A stretch of DNA of 64,000 nucleotides from Tanytarsus gracilentus (GCA_038502055.1 JAXRKN010000045.1:11087501-11151500), one strand, 5' to 3'; shown: positions 20,095 through 33,921, counted from the stretch's first letter. Numbers and translations: made by a program. The notes: a model not told the origin generated them from the letters alone.

Positions 20095-23000
20095 GATTTC
20101 CTTTTTGGATTTTTTAACATACGAGAAAAATTCTTATAAGATAAAATTTGTAAGGTGTCAAATAAATTTTTCTTAACAGAAAATTTCTCTTTTAATTCTT
20201 GAAGGATAAAAATTCGAGTAAGAAATATTAAGGATCAACTTTCGTAGCATGTGTATTTTTTTTAACACAAAATTCCCAATTATATTATTATGACCTCCAA
20301 AAATTGACATTTCACGCGTCAAAGACTTTGCTGTTGTCACATTTTAATTTCTTTTTCAGAAGACACATTTCCCATAAGGGATCGTTAGTGTGACAAATGA
20401 CGGGAAAAAAATGAAACAGAACCGACAAGCGATGAAGATGAAAGGAACAGAAAAGCAGCGAAAAGTCATTAAACAAGAGACGATGACGAAAAAATATAAT
20501 TAAGTGAGTTAATGTTGGGAGAGAGAACAAAACGAAGAAGAAGTTTATTTCTAATGACTCCGATAATGCCTTTAATTCCTTCCTGCTGATAGTTTGGATG
20601 ATAAAAACAAAAATTTAATTACTGCTGTTTATGACAACAAACAACAATTTTGAGGAACGGGTTAGGGTTAAAAATGCAATGAGCGGTAAATTGAAATTTT
20701 TAAATATTTTCTTCAACAAATTTAATTTTAATTAGAAATAAAAAAATATTTTCATAAAATTTCCATCCCTTGAAAATTAATAAATTTTATCATGAAAATT
20801 TCAAATGCAAAGCAACAAAACTCAAATAGTTATGATGCAATTCAATTTACATAATTAAGTGCTTCGAGCGCTGAAAGTACATACTGCAACATCAAACGGC
20901 AAAGTCTGCAGGATAAGGATTTTTTTTTACATTCTACGAGTCCCGAATTCAATTTAAATTCTCATCCCCCCTTCTCGATATTTTATCATGAAAAAAAATA
21001 ATTCAGAAGTCAGTAGAGCAGTAATGTACACAGGGAGAAAATTTACATTGAGGAAATGTATCATTAAAAAAATATATATAAAAGTTATAATCATAAATAA
21101 TGCATTTTATGTGCTCGATGACTGTAAATGAAATGGAAAGAACGGAAAAATGCAAAACCATAAAATTCTCACAAAGTAGAAAATTTTTCTATTGATAAAA
21201 ATTGCTGCAGTTGAGAGTTTTGCTGAGTTATTAAAAAAGAATTGTTTTTGAGTGGTTTGAGGAATGTTTTCATTATGACAAACAAAAAAAGTGTTTTGCA
21301 GATGCTGGAAAAATTTCAATGGATTTTTTGTTAAAAGAGCAGCAAAGTTGTGCTGAGTGTTTAAAATTCAAAAAAGGGGTGGACATTAAAATATTTTTTT
21401 TTTCTAAGAATTTTTTATTATTTTTAAAATATTCATAACCCTCCATCAACTACCCGCATTTAATCAAATTTTTACCTTCATTTTCTTATCGCTATTTTCA
21501 TCTCAACAAAAATATTTTTCTTTTCATATTGAAATAATTTTAAAAAATTCACCGATGCAAAAAAAAATCATCATGAATTCAGAATTCATTGAAGAACTCT
21601 TCAATTAAGAATTCTTTTAGAATATAAATTTTTTCATCTCATATCTCAAAAGATTCTTGAATAAAAAAAAATTCTAAAAGAAATTACAGAAAAGATGCTT
21701 TTTCGGAGAGATGAAAAGATAATTTCATTTCGCATGTTTTGTGAGCGAGGAAAAAGAAAAAGAAATCAAGAGATGAAAAGGTTTTAATAACAATGCCGAG
21801 GAAAAATTTTCTCCGAAACACGCAGAAAAAAAGGAAATTAATGCGGTTTTTCTTGATGAAAAATGATTTTTCCTTCGCTCCAATGAACTTTCGCCTTTGA
21901 GAGTCACTTGATGCATAAAATTGTAAGAAGTTTATTTCCGTTTATTTAATAAAGAATGAATGGGGAAAGAGAGGAATGATGAAGTTGAGGACAGTTTTAT
22001 TAAGATGTCATGGTGAAATGACTTAAGTAACTTGAGATTTTTCTGTGAATGAGAAGTGCGACGGTGCAGCATGGGAATTTAATTAAGAAATATTTTAAAT
22101 GCAAAAAAGAGGTTTTAAAAATTATAATTAACTAACTTGTAAATTTGTTGACTTTTGGACAAAGCTTTCAAAATATGCCCACATGCATAATTGTTTTTTC
22201 AGTTATTTAAAATTTTTCATAAAAATAATAAAAATTTTCATTAACTTTTAAAAAATTTAAACGTCCAATTTTAATGAGAATGAATCTGATTTTTTCACAA
22301 AACTAACTTTTTAATCCTTAAAAATATTTTCAAAAAATTAATGCCCTCTTTTAAGGATTGAAATTAAACTTTTTGTCATCCCAAACAAAATAATCTGATT
22401 AAACTCACCAAAAGTAGAGATTTTAGTAAATAAATTTATTAAGGATGGGATGACAAAAATTTCAAAAATCCATCCTGCATAATAATCAAAATGAGATCGG
22501 TCGTTTGAGATAGCCTCATGAAATATTTCCCTCCTGCTGTATCGTTTGACCATAAAAAAAGAAGATAATGTACACGTTTCCATTCACAAGAGAAATCCCA
22601 TGGATGATATTTTTTTTCGAAAACAATTTTCATTAAAAATCATTTCATTCCATTCCTTTATCATGTCGTTATAATAAAAGTTTTATGTTTCATCCACGAT
22701 GGATGAGAATTTCTGAGGGTAAATTCGGAGAGTGAAAAAGGGATGTGACATTTTGATGATAGTTGTTGTTTGATGTTCGCCTTTAGATAGATCACAAAAA
22801 ACTATTTTTATTGCTCTCAGTGCATTGTGAGAAGGATAAAATTAATTTCATCCTTTTCATGTTACGTTGAGATTTAAATTTTTTTTAACGATGTACACGC
22901 AATAATAAATTAAGAGGATTTTTTTTATTTCGATCGAAGAGTTGCAGGCAACGTGATGAGGATCAATGTCGAGTGGCAATCAATTAAAAAAACTCCACTG

Positions 23001-25005
23001 CAGCAGACGTGAACGGTCGCGTTGTTATCAAGTCCCCGAAAGCTTTACATTTCGTTATGCACTTTTTATTTATTTTTCATTTTCGCAAATATCCGCTCGC
23101 AGACACATTGGGATGTAGCACCCGAAAGAACGATGAATGGCTGTTGATTGTTTGCTCTTTGTGAAGTGGAAATTGCGAATTAACGCGTAAATTTTGTTCT
23201 CTCGCATTCGAATGAAAAAAAAAATTGGGAAGTTTTTCGCTTTTGTGAATGTTGAATGGAAATTTATTGAGAAGGAAAGGAAGTGTAAATTAGGATGGAT
23301 GAATTGCTCTTATGTGTTCGGAATTTTTCTCTCTCTCGCATGGTAAATTGCGAATGTATTTGAATGCATTCATTTTGAGTTTCAACTTGAGCCTGAGTGT
23401 TCTTGAAAAATTCATTTATCGATGGAATATTTAAATGAAACTGGGATCATGTTGAACTAGGAATGAATTATGGATTAGGTTTGTCTGGGTTGGATGTTTT
23501 GCAATTTATTTAAACAAAGGGAATTTTTGACAGAAAAAAATTATTTGAATTTTAGGATTTGAACCATGAAAAAAGTAATTAAAAAAATGAAATTTAGGAT
23601 TCGAACCTTAAAAAAAATTGTTTAAAAAGTGATATTAAAAATTTTTACTCATTTTAAGGATTCGAACCTTCAAAATCGAATTTTTGGTTTTCTTAAATTT
23701 TATCACATTCGAATGCATTCCAAAAATGATTAACAAACTCAATAAAAACTGAACTTCAAACCCATTTCACCAATAAAATAAAAATCGTGTCATATGATAA
23801 AATTCACATGTCAGACAATGCCAGATTATGAGCTGTAATAATTTCGACATTACTCCCCGCAATAAATTCAAACAATGACGTCGCATCGTAAGTGGCAATA
23901 ATTTCATTTTCAGCTCATATTCACCAGCTGTCTTACTGTTATTACTTTTGCTAATCGCCTGTCCCTGTCTCATAAATTTTCATAGCTACTCTACTCTTAT
24001 GAAAAGTAGTTAAAAAAATATCACATGGTGGGATTAAATGACAACGGAAACAGCATCAGCCTGAATTTTCATTAAAAGTGCTTTCTCGTCTAGAAAAAAT
24101 ATTTTCAATTAAAAATAACAAAAAAAATATATATTTATATAAATTTTTGATGGATGATAAAAGGACACACATTGTTATTGCTCAACATACATATAAAGGC
24201 ACTCATCTATAGGCTAACAATAACACAGAGAGAGCTAAAAATTTATGTGAAACTGCTTTAATTGAATTGAATTGTGCATGACGTATGTTATGTGTGTGTG
24301 TATGACAATGAAGAGAGCTCTCCTATATGGCAATGAAGAAATTAAATGAAAACACTTGATGTATTGGCCTAGGCACCCCTCGAGGGACTCGTTCGAAGCG
24401 GCAGGAGGGCTTTTTTGTTCTCTCTCCTTTTATTTTTAAGTTTTTTTTTCGGGGAGGGTTCGAAATTTTTTTTATATTTCTTCCTCATAAACAGTAGTAG
24501 TAAATCCTCAGGTACATTTTTGGGTATTACAATTAGAGACATTTGTTGCTCTCGAATGACGACGCACTGAGGGTCACATTAACCAATTTTCTACAGTTTT
24601 TTATGATTTGTGTGTTTGTTCTTTGTAATTAGTGAAATAAAATCATAAAATTTTCTCCTTTGCAGCTTGCAATTTTCTTCTACCTTCAGGTCGGCAAAAA
24701 ATTTCTCGGGGGGTTGAGAGAAAATTGCCCATAAATTACTTTACACATCTTCTTCGAATTATTTTGAGGGCGATTTTCGAGTAAAATTTATGGTTCGGTT
24801 ATAAACTATAAAAATAATAAAAAGCGGTCTCGAAAAAAAAATCTGTCGAAAATTTTTTATATATTTTTTTGAGAATAATTTTGGAGCATAAAAAAATTGT
24901 AAATGGCACTCTTGTGAGAAATAACCATTTTTCATTCGATTTATTGCCTCCTCCGAATGCGATCGTTCATTGAGAAAAACTTTTTGTGGAATGTGAAAAT
25001 TATTC
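20095..25005. other. Gene-poor AT-rich interval
   Basis: No coding region is supportable; open frames are short, of low complexity and without family features. It holds three B-box-like GGATTYGAACC motifs clustered at 23555-23668, and two imperfect or spaced inverted repeats (21576-21616; 22370-22459). GA-rich and CT-rich tracts are common. It could be intron or regulatory DNA of a gene whose exons are not visible. Confidence 0.5.
22370..22459. repeat. Perfect 14-bp inverted repeat with 62-nt loop
   Basis: TTTTTGTCATCCCA at 22370-22383 is the exact reverse complement of TGGGATGACAAAAA at 22446-22459. The loop is AT-rich. This could be the ends of a small decayed element or a hairpin. Confidence 0.5.
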
Positions 25006-26797
25006 AAAAAAATGTTTCAAAACCCACACGTGGGTGTTGCCGTGTAACCACGTGTATCAGATCAGTATTGGCTTCCCCTTCTGGCCTCCCCTTTTGGCTT
25101 CCTAAAATGGCTTCCCAAAATGGCTTCCAAAAATGGCTTCTAAAAATGGCTTCGCAAAATGGCTTCCCAAAATGGCTTCCCACTGTGTTTCGACTGTGTT
25201 TCAATTTCCATTGTGTTTCATTTTCTACTGTGTTCCATTTTCCATTGTGTTCCATTTTCCATTGTGTTTCATTTTCCATTGTGTTTCATTTTCCACTGTG
25301 TTCCATTTTCCATTGTGTTTCATTTTCCATTGTGTTTCATTTTCCATTGTGTTCCATTTTCCATTGTGTTCCATTTTCCATTGTGTTCCATTTTCCATTG
25401 CGTTCCATTTTCAATTACGAGTTCAATGAGGTACATGAAGCCATACTTCTAAAAAATGGACATTAGAGGCATTCCTTGGACACTCCTGGCCGGCCGTGAC
25501 GGTCATTCTTCAAAATCATCAATGCTAATCAATTCCTGATGCAATTACGAGTTCAACGAGGTACATGAAGCCATACTTTTAAAAAATGGACATTAGTGGC
25601 ATTCCTTGGACGGCCGTGATGGACATTGGTGGCACTCTTGGATGGCAATGATAGACATTCCTCAAATATCATCAATGCCTTTCGATTCCTGATGCAAATA
25701 CGAGTTCAACGACATACATGAAGCCATATAACAGGAAATTTGTATGAAAAATGACATTTAGGGCTGTCCATGGCACGACCTGTGGTCATGACCCTCATAA
25801 TTCCTAAAATGGCCGAATCTAAATTCATAGACCTACCATTTGGCGAAAACTAGAAGTCTCTAGCTATCTCAGGAGCCGAGATCTCGATGGAACAGACAGA
25901 CGGACGGACGGACGGGGGGAAATAGCTATATGTTCCTTGTGGTTCTAAATGAAACCATGGGTGTGGTGCCTAAGACATATTTTCCCTTCTGGCTCCCTTG
26001 GTCTATGGCTTCAATGGCCCAAAATGGTCAAAAATGGCTTCGAAAAGCTTCAAAATGGCTTCCCCTTGTTCCTTTTTCAATTTCTTGTTCTTTTCTACTG
26101 TTTTTTTCTTGTGTCTTTTCCTTTGTTTCTTTTCCTTGTGTTTCTTTTCCCTGTGTTCCTTTTCTTTGTTTCTTTTCCATTGTGTTTCATTTTCCATTGT
26201 GTTCATTTTCCATTGTTTCCTTTTCCATTGTGTTCCATTTTCTTGGTCCATTTTCAATTAGGTTCAATGAGGTAATGAAGCCTACTTCTAAAAAATGGAT
26301 TAGAGGCATTCCTTGGCACTCCTGGCGGCGGACGGTCATCTTCAAAATCATAATGCTAATATTCCTGTGCAATTACGAGTTAACGAGGTACATGAAGCCA
26401 TACTTTTAAAAAATGGAATTAGTGGCATTCCTTGGACGGCCGTGTGGACATTGGTGGCACTCTTGGATGGCAATGATAGACATTCCTCAAATATCATCAA
26501 TGCCTTTCGATTCCTGATGCAAATACGAGTTCAACGACATACATGAAGCCATATAACAGGAAATTTGTATGAAAAATGACATTTAGGGCTGTCCATGGCA
26601 CGACCTGTGGTCATGACCCTCATAATTCCTAAAATGGCCGAATCTAAATTCATAGACCTACCATTTGGCGAAAACTAGAAGTCTCTAGCTATCTCAGGAG
26701 CCGAGATCTCGATGGAACAGACAGACGGACGGACGGACGGACGGACGGAAATAGGCGCATATAAGTGTTACACCACTTCGTGGGTTACACTAAAAAT
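25006..26797 (-). mobile_element. Repeat element with minisatellite interior, partly duplicated copy
   Basis: This copy is inverted relative to 56590-57655; shared sequence runs from aaaaaaatgtttcaaaaccc to gggttacactaaaaa. In order it holds a GC-rich end with GTGTAACC, 13-bp GGCTTCCCAAAAT units (about 25096-25185) and 17-bp CCATTTTCCATTGTGTT units (about 25200-25415). Degenerate units of about 130-150 bp follow, each starting at GAGTTCAACGAGGTACATGA, then a conserved core and an (ACGG)n tract. A second, 5'-truncated version of the same order follows from about 25926. No transposase is encoded, so a non-autonomous DNA element is the likeliest type. The open frames inside are by-products of the stop-free minisatellite. 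Confidence 0.75.
25200..25415 (+). repeat. 17-bp minisatellite array (CCATTTTCCATTGTGTT)
   Basis: About a dozen head-to-tail 17-bp units differ mainly at the first base (C or T) and by CATTG/CACTG. Seventeen is not divisible by three and the unit contains no stop on this strand. All three frames therefore stay open and translate to a 17-residue repeat, which explains the overlapping open frames here. Confidence 0.85.
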
Positions 26798-29700
26798 AAA
26801 TTTATGTGGAAAAATATTTTAAAATTAATTTAACCGTTAAAATTATTTTATTGTTCATCCTTGATGTAAAATTAATAATTCAATATTCACATGTCTCTGT
26901 CGGAATTAAATCTTTTTCTCATTAGTCTCATTATAAATTATAATTAATTGTGAATTTCCTACCTAAAACCGACTCACATCGCATCACGGCATGCACATGC
27001 AAAACTTAATTGTTTAAATTGTCATTTGAGCCTTCTCTGAAGCCCATAAGGAGGTACATGATGTGGCAGCAGCTGGACGGCCCCCGTATGGTGCACATAA
27101 CATGCATGAACTTTTATTTATTTTGGTTTATTGCCATTTTTGGGATTGCCATATTTCTTCTTCTTTGTATCTCATGACAGTGCGATCATCTTTCAAGGAT
27201 TTATGACGAAAAAGTTTTTCATCTCTCTTTTGCCTGCCACACGAGCAGAGCGACAAGTCAAGGCCTGACATTTTAGCAATGAGCAAAAATTTTCCTGCAA
27301 ATGACAAAGAAAAAGAAAATTTAATTCAACATCAGTGAGTCGAGACAGAGAGAATAAAGACGGAAAAATGAACGAAGCATGTCTGGACGAAACAATGCAA
27401 AAAATCCTCCTTGACCATCCTTGTGGGAAATTTTATTAACATTTCGATTGAGGGCGAGATGAAAATGATTTTCACAAATTCAACTTAATTTTTTTGCACG
27501 AGCTCAAGGCACTTTTGACATCTTTTATTTAATTTTCGAGCCTCATTCAAAAAAATCTCAAGAGCATCCCTTCCGAGAATTGTTAATAAATCTCACATTT
27601 CTCTCAATTCTCGAGGAAATTTTTCATATTTTTTTCGTCTGTCATGAGGAAAATGAAAATCGTTCGAGTATAAACGAGAGAGAATGATAAAAAAATCGCT
27701 TCTTTCTCTTCGACAAAATAAAGGATAATGATATCCTGCCATTGTTCCGATGGCATTGCTTAATGTCCGCTCTCGTTCTCTATTTACAAGCACGACAAAG
27801 AATTCTCTCAAATTTATGAACATTTCACTTTTTTGTGCGCCTTTTTTCCTCATTCAAGCGAGAAGATAGAAGCGAGTGAACTCAATGGATAAAAAGAAGG
27901 ACGAAAATGCTGTGAATGAAGAAGAAGTTAAGAAGAGCTTAAATAAAAATTTCCGGTTTCATTTCTGCCTTTGATCACAACATCCCGTCTCAGATGGCAA
28001 CGACGACGACGACCCTGCGTGTATTTTATTTATTTCATGTCATCCTCAAGGCAACCGATGAGATGCAAAAAATCCCTAATTAAATCTCGAATAAATTTCG
28101 TAATTGTTCCACTTACTTTTCATTCCCATGCTGCTAGTTTCCAATTTCCACCCAGCAGGATGAAACAACTTTTTATGCAAATTTTTCTCATTCACTCCAT
28201 AAATAGGAAGATTAAAATTACTTTTTTTAATGCTGCTTTGTTTGCATATTTGAGTCGGTTGCCATAGTTGGAACTGCGAGAGAGATTAAGATGATGACGG
28301 CAGCAGGAAAATGTTTCTACATAAAAATGGTACTTTGAAAACATGTTTTAAGGGCACTAGAGCACTTGATAAATAAAAAATTCCTTTGAATTGCTTTTTT
28401 AATCCTGAAGTTGCTTTCATAAAAAAATTGCTTTTTATGCGAGGCATGAAGATAATCATTATAGAGCTCGTTTAATGACTCTGAATGTAATTTTTAGTTC
28501 TCTTAATGGCGCATTAATTAAGAGACATTTAAGTGTAGAGCGCAATAAAATTATGGAGTGAAAAATTTAATTTAACTTCTAGGATGTGAGTTGAAGACAT
28601 ATTTAATTTAAAAGATTTAATTTAATCCTTAATTGATGGAGAATTAGATTTTTAAATTAAAATTATAAAAGATACAAATTGTTAGTACAATAAAAAAAAG
28701 TCGAGCATTCCCCACTTGTCTTTATTAAAACACCATAAAAGCGTTGCAGTAAAAGTGAATCGCGGAAATTAAAAAACATCAAACGACTTTTTTGCATACA
28801 TAATCAGCATGTCTCAAAAAATTTGCAACATTTAAATGAGAAACTTTTTTTGTGGTGTCGGGTAATGCTCAAGTGACGATGTGGAAATAATCGGAAAATT
28901 TAACATTGACATGCATGGGTTGAGGTTTTATAAAATGAGAGTATTTTGCATATTTAATGAAAAATTATTTAATTTCATAATTTTTGCTGAAATTCAGAAC
29001 ATAAAAATTAATAAATTTGTAAAAATCCAGAATTAAAAAAATAAAAATTCAAAATCAGATTCAAAAATGCTCAAGTTATTAAATACCGCTCGCACCACCA
29101 CCATAAAAAATTCTCGAAATTTCCTTGACAAATTTTAATTAAAAGCATGTGCACAACCATTGTTAATTTCCCTACTCTGCTCCGTCGCGCAAAATTCCTT
29201 TGAAAAACTTTTTTCATTGTGATTTAATTTCGAAAAAAAAGTTTCCGATGAAATTCCGCATAAATCTCATCCCTGCTTTTTTTGATGGCAATCGTTCGTT
29301 ATGCTAACAATAAATGTTTCATTTCATCATCCATTTGATTTATTGTGATTCCCCCCGAAAAAAAATAAAAATTGTTTATTCATAAAATTTATTTTCTCCC
29401 TTTTTTAGCGCAGCAATGAAATAAATTAAAAGAGATTTTTCCATTGTCATTATGAGTGTAGCATAAAATATGTATCAATGTGCGCTCGGAATTATTTAAT
29501 GACAATCAAAAGCAAAACTTTGAGGAATTTTGAAAACATGTTTTTTCGGGTGAAGAAAATGAGAAGACAAAAGAATCTTTTTGAATTGAGGAATTTTAAC
29601 GTGAATAAATCTTGAAGATGGTTCGAGGGTTGGTGACAAAAAAATATTTTTAAAAATTTAATTTTTTAACCATTTTTAATAACTATAAAAATTTGAATTT

Positions 29701-29968
29701 TTTAATTTTAATTTAATTGAAGTTCCAAGCCTTAGCAAAACTATTTTTTAACCAAAAAAGGTTTCGCTAACTTTAGAAATATAATTTAGGAAATTAAAGT
29801 AATTTAGTCGTGCGATTCATCTAAAAATATTTTTTAACCTTGATGTCCAATTAGAACCAAAGCGCTGATTTTTGACATTGGATTGAAAACAAAAAACCAG
29901 TTCGAGAGTGAGAAAGGACAAAAGTCTCTTCGCTCTCGGCCTTAAGTTTAAACAAAGCATGTTTTAAT
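26798..29968. other. Gene-poor AT-rich interval upstream of the peptidase gene
   Basis: No supportable gene was found. It contains one TAACCGTTAA palindrome (26831-26840) and several CT/GA-rich tracts. Open frames at 27593-27853 and 27971-28267 look random. Confidence 0.45.
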
Positions 29969-29971
29969 TTT

Positions 29972-29979
29972 TATATAAA
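29972..29979 (+). promoter_or_regulatory. TATA box candidate for the M13 peptidase gene
   Basis: TATATAAA lies about 120 bp before the proposed start codon at 30101. A start site some 30 bp downstream would give a 5' UTR of about 100 nt. Confidence 0.4.
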
Positions 29980-30100
29980 TATCTGCAGAAGCTGCGAGAG
30001 AAGTTTTAGTATCTCATCAAAGTGTCGAGTGGCTAATTCAGCTTTGTTATGTGTTTGAAAAATTAAAATTTTATTAATTTGTTGTGACTGCCGCAGAAAA

Positions 30101-33100
30101 ATGATTTTTAAATGTGATAAAAAGTAATTCTAAAGTTTTTTCTACGAGTTGTGAATAAAAAATAAATTTAGGAATCGAACTTTAAAAGAATTAAAAAAAT
30201 TCTGATAACTCCTGATCGACCATAAATTTTTTATATTTTAAGGATTCGAACCTTCTTCAAATTTTATATATAAACTTATTTTCAATTAAATTTCTAAAAT
30301 ATTTTAATTTTTGTATATTTTGAACTCAGTTTTCTCGTCATATCCTTCCTCGTTTTGTCTTTGACAAAAGCAGATGATGACATAAAATCACCACTCGATG
30401 TCATTAAAATTGAAGCATCAAAAGTTCTCGCAAAAACTGAAGAGATACCAGAAACAGTAAAAGAATTGCAAGTGTGTGTGGAGAATGGAAAAATGTGCAC
30501 TACGCCCGGCTGCATTCATGCAGCGTCGAATGTACTCGATAAAATGGATATGTCTGTCGATCCATGCAATGACTTTTATCAATTTAGCTGCGGACAGTTC
30601 TTGGAGAAGACGACAATACCCGACGATAAAATCTATGTGAATTCGTTTAGTATTGTCGGTGATTTGTTGCAAGAGCAATCGAAATCGTTAATCACTTCAC
30701 CCGTGAGTGATAAGGACATTGAACCCTTTCAGATGGTGAAGAATCTCTATTTGGCTTGCATGAACGAGAGTAAGTGGAGCGGAAAGATTGAGAAGGAAAT
30801 CTAATTTATTTCGTTGCAGGTTTTATCGAAAATCGTGGCTTATCACCTTTGAAGGACATTCATGAAAAACTTGGGGGATTTCCAGTCGTGCTCGGCAATG
30901 AGTGGAATGAGAGCGATTGGAATTGGCAAAATACGTTGAAGCTCATTCGTAATAGTGGATACTCAACAGATTATCTTATTGATTTTTCAGTCGACACCGA
31001 TTTGAAGAATTCATCGAGACATCTTATCAATGTGAGTTGCGTTTTGGGACTTAGAAAATTTGTAAAATAATATTTTTGAAACTCTTAACCGTTAAAAATT
31101 TCAAATATTTGTTTTGGATTTGAATTATATTTTTAAACCGTTAAATTTAAAAATTGATTTTTATTTTGAACTTTGATTTTAAATTTAAAATTAAATTGAC
31201 CGTTACTTATTTCTTAATTTTATAATTAATTTTTGCCGTTAAATTTAATTTTTTTTTGGTTTTTAAAATAATTTTTGCTGTTATTTAACAATTTTTAACC
31301 TCCAATTTTAACTTCTAAAAATGACCCTTCCTCATGCAATTAAAAAGCATTAAAAATTTTCTCAATTTCCTTCTCATTGCAGATTGATCAAACAGACTTC
31401 GGTCTCGACATCGAGTTTCTCCTAAAAGGCATTGAAAATCCGATTGTAAAGGCTTATCTTAACTATCAGATAGACATTGCAGTCCAATTTGGTGCCGATA
31501 AAGAACGTGCTGAGAAGGAAATGATGGATGCATTGGAGTTTGAAATCGGCTTAGCAAATGTAAAATTGAATTTTAAAAAACTGACTGTGATTCATTTTTG
31601 TCTCTCCCATTTTCTGACTTTAGATTTCACTAACAAACGATAAACGCAGAGATGCAGAAGCATTTTATAATCCAATTACAATCAAGGATTTGCAAACGAA
31701 ACATTCGTATGTTGATTGGGTAAACGAGTGCATGTGATGGAAAAAATATTTATAAAATTTCGAATCGTTTTTTTTGCTTATATGTAGTTGATATATTTCA
31801 ACAACATGTTGCCGGATGGAGTGAATGTGAGCGAGGACGAAACAATTCTTATTTACGTGCCAAGCTTCTTTAATGAATTGGGAGATTTGCTGGAAAATAC
31901 ACCAAATAGGTAAAATTTTAACTTTAACGGATGTTAAAAATTTGAATTTTAAAACTAAAGAAGCCGTTAATAATTTTAAACTCTAGAACAATCGCAAACT
32001 ATCTCATTTCGCGTGCCACAGTCGACTCCATCACCTACACGACAAAGTCCCTTAAAGACCGACAACTTCAATTTAAATCAGCATTAAGTGGTCAAGAAGA
32101 CAAAGAACCACGCTGGAAAGAATGCATAGATGTAACATCAACGAACCTCCCGACCGCACTCAGTGCCATGTTTGTTCGCAAATACTTCAAAGAGGAATCG
32201 AAAAAGTCAGCACTCGAGATGGTGAATGCAATCAAGAAGGAATTCGAGGATATTCTCAAAAATATCAAATGGATGGGCGAGGAAACTCGTGAGGCAGCAC
32301 TCAAAAAAATCAAGACAATGAACACTCACATCGGTCATCCGGACGAGTTAATGGATGATCAAAAATTGACAGACTTCTACAAGGCGGTTAAAGTTGATGA
32401 CGAAAAATATCTCGAGTCGATTCTCAGCATCAAACGCTTTGACACTGATCGTGATTTTAACAAGCTCCATCTTCCCGTCAACAAAACCGATTGGGTTAAG
32501 CTCTCGAAGCAGGCACAAGTTAATGCATTTTATTCATCGCTCGAGAATAGCATTAGTGAGTTGTGCACCTTATTACTATTTTTTTCATCTTATTGATCGA
32601 TCATTATTAATCGATGCTGTAATAGAATGCTTTAATCACGTTTTAATGCTCATTCGCAGAATTCCCTGCTGGAATATTACAAGGTCAATTCTATTCAGCC
32701 GATCGACCACTTTATATGAATTATGCAGCAATTGGCTCGGTAATCGGTCATGAGATCACACATGGATTCGATGATCGAGTTGAGTATCAATTGAAATTTA
32801 TTGGGAAGCCATGGGAGGTCGAAATGTATTGAAATTGGCAGTTGAAAAGGAATGAGAGAAACAGAGAAAAATTCTCGAGTCTTTTTTAATTGTTCGATTG
32901 GAGTGATTTTTTATTTTCAAATGATTCATTCATGGGGTTTAGAAATTGGTTCAAAAATTATACGAAATTTTATAACAATTTTTATTCAATTCAAAAATTG
33001 GTATAAAATTTTGTTCAATTTAAAAATTTATTTGAAATTTTCTACATTTTAAAAATTTAAATAATCGTGTAAAAAAATTTATTACTCCAAATTTAAAAAC

Positions 33101-33850
33101 TCGTATAAAATTTAAAATGTCTAAACATTTTTTATGATCCACTTTCCTCACCCCTCTTTAATATTTTCTTAACAAATTCTAAAATACTCAAACACACGTC
33201 GTCATTCACAGGGTCGTCAATTTGATTCGGATGGAGAGCTCGTCGACTGGTGGGATGAAGACACGAAAAAGGCATATCTCTCGAAGGCTCAATGCATTAT
33301 TGATCAGTATGGAAATTTTACGGAGCCAGTAACCGAGCTTAAGTTGAATGGCATTAAGACACAGGGCGAGAACATTGCTGTGTGTATTAATTTCTCTCGT
33401 CGCAAATCATTGTCATTATCTTTTCGTTGCAGGATAATGGCGGCATTAAGGAAGCATATCTTGCTTATCGCAAATACGAGAAATTGAATGGCGCCCAACC
33501 TAAACTTCCTGGCCTTAATTTCAACAATAAACAAATGTTTTGGATATCGGCAGCACAGACTTGGTGCTCGGTAAGTGACTCACATTAATCATAATACGAA
33601 AGATAATGACGATAATTCTCGTCTAGGCCTACAGACCGGCAACACTGAGAGCTACAATTATCGCCCTTAATCATGCACCGAGCAGATTTAGAGTCATTGG
33701 TCCAATTAGCAACATGAAGGAGTTTTCGGACGATTTCAAGTGCCCCGAAGGTAAAGAAAACATTTCTCTGAATTATTTGTTCCGAAAAGATAACAAAAAC
33801 TTTATTTAGGTTCACCGATGAATCCGGTTCATAAGTGTGAGGTCTGGTAG
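30101..33850 (+). CDS. Neprilysin-like M13 zinc metallopeptidase, secreted
   Basis: Twelve exons: 30101-30123, 30330-30769, 30820-31031, 31383-31559, 31624-31719, 31788-31909, 31987-32555, 32660-32778, 33212-33379, 33433-33570, 33627-33750 and 33810-33850. All phases fit and give 742 residues, normal for M13. The tiny first exon and exon 2 together encode a hydrophobic signal sequence (MIFKCDKNFLVISFLVLSLT) rather than a long type II anchor. M13 landmarks follow in order: CTTPGCIHAASNVLDKMD, DPCNDFYQFSCG, NAFYSSLENS, FPAGILQGQFYS, and the zinc site VIGHEITHGFDD. ENIA-DNGG spans an intron and supplies the third zinc ligand Glu. The protein ends CEVW, the family's C-terminal Cys-x-x-Trp. Neprilysins cleave small extracellular peptides such as neuropeptides. 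The catalytic residues are intact. Which insect neprilysin it is cannot be told. Exon 1 is the least certain part. Confidence 0.92.
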
Positions 33851-33921
33851 AAATTTGCACCGTCATAAATTTCCCTTAATAATATGCAATTGGAACAGAT
33901 TTTTTATGTAAATTATACATG

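Noticed and set aside
20658..20673. GGGTTAGGGTT resembling telomeric repeat
   Set aside because: Barely two units, not tandemly extended, and most flies lack TTAGG-type telomeres.
25004..25466. Several overlapping open frames encoding Phe/Cys-rich or Lys/Trp-rich repeats on both strands
   Set aside because: They are translations of the 17-bp and 13-bp minisatellite in different frames; no start context, splice continuity or family match.
29903..29938. Imperfect hairpin CGAGAGTGAG...CGCTCTCG just upstream of the peptidase TATA box
   Set aside because: Pairing is interrupted by mismatches and GA-rich sequence is common here; not distinguishable from chance.
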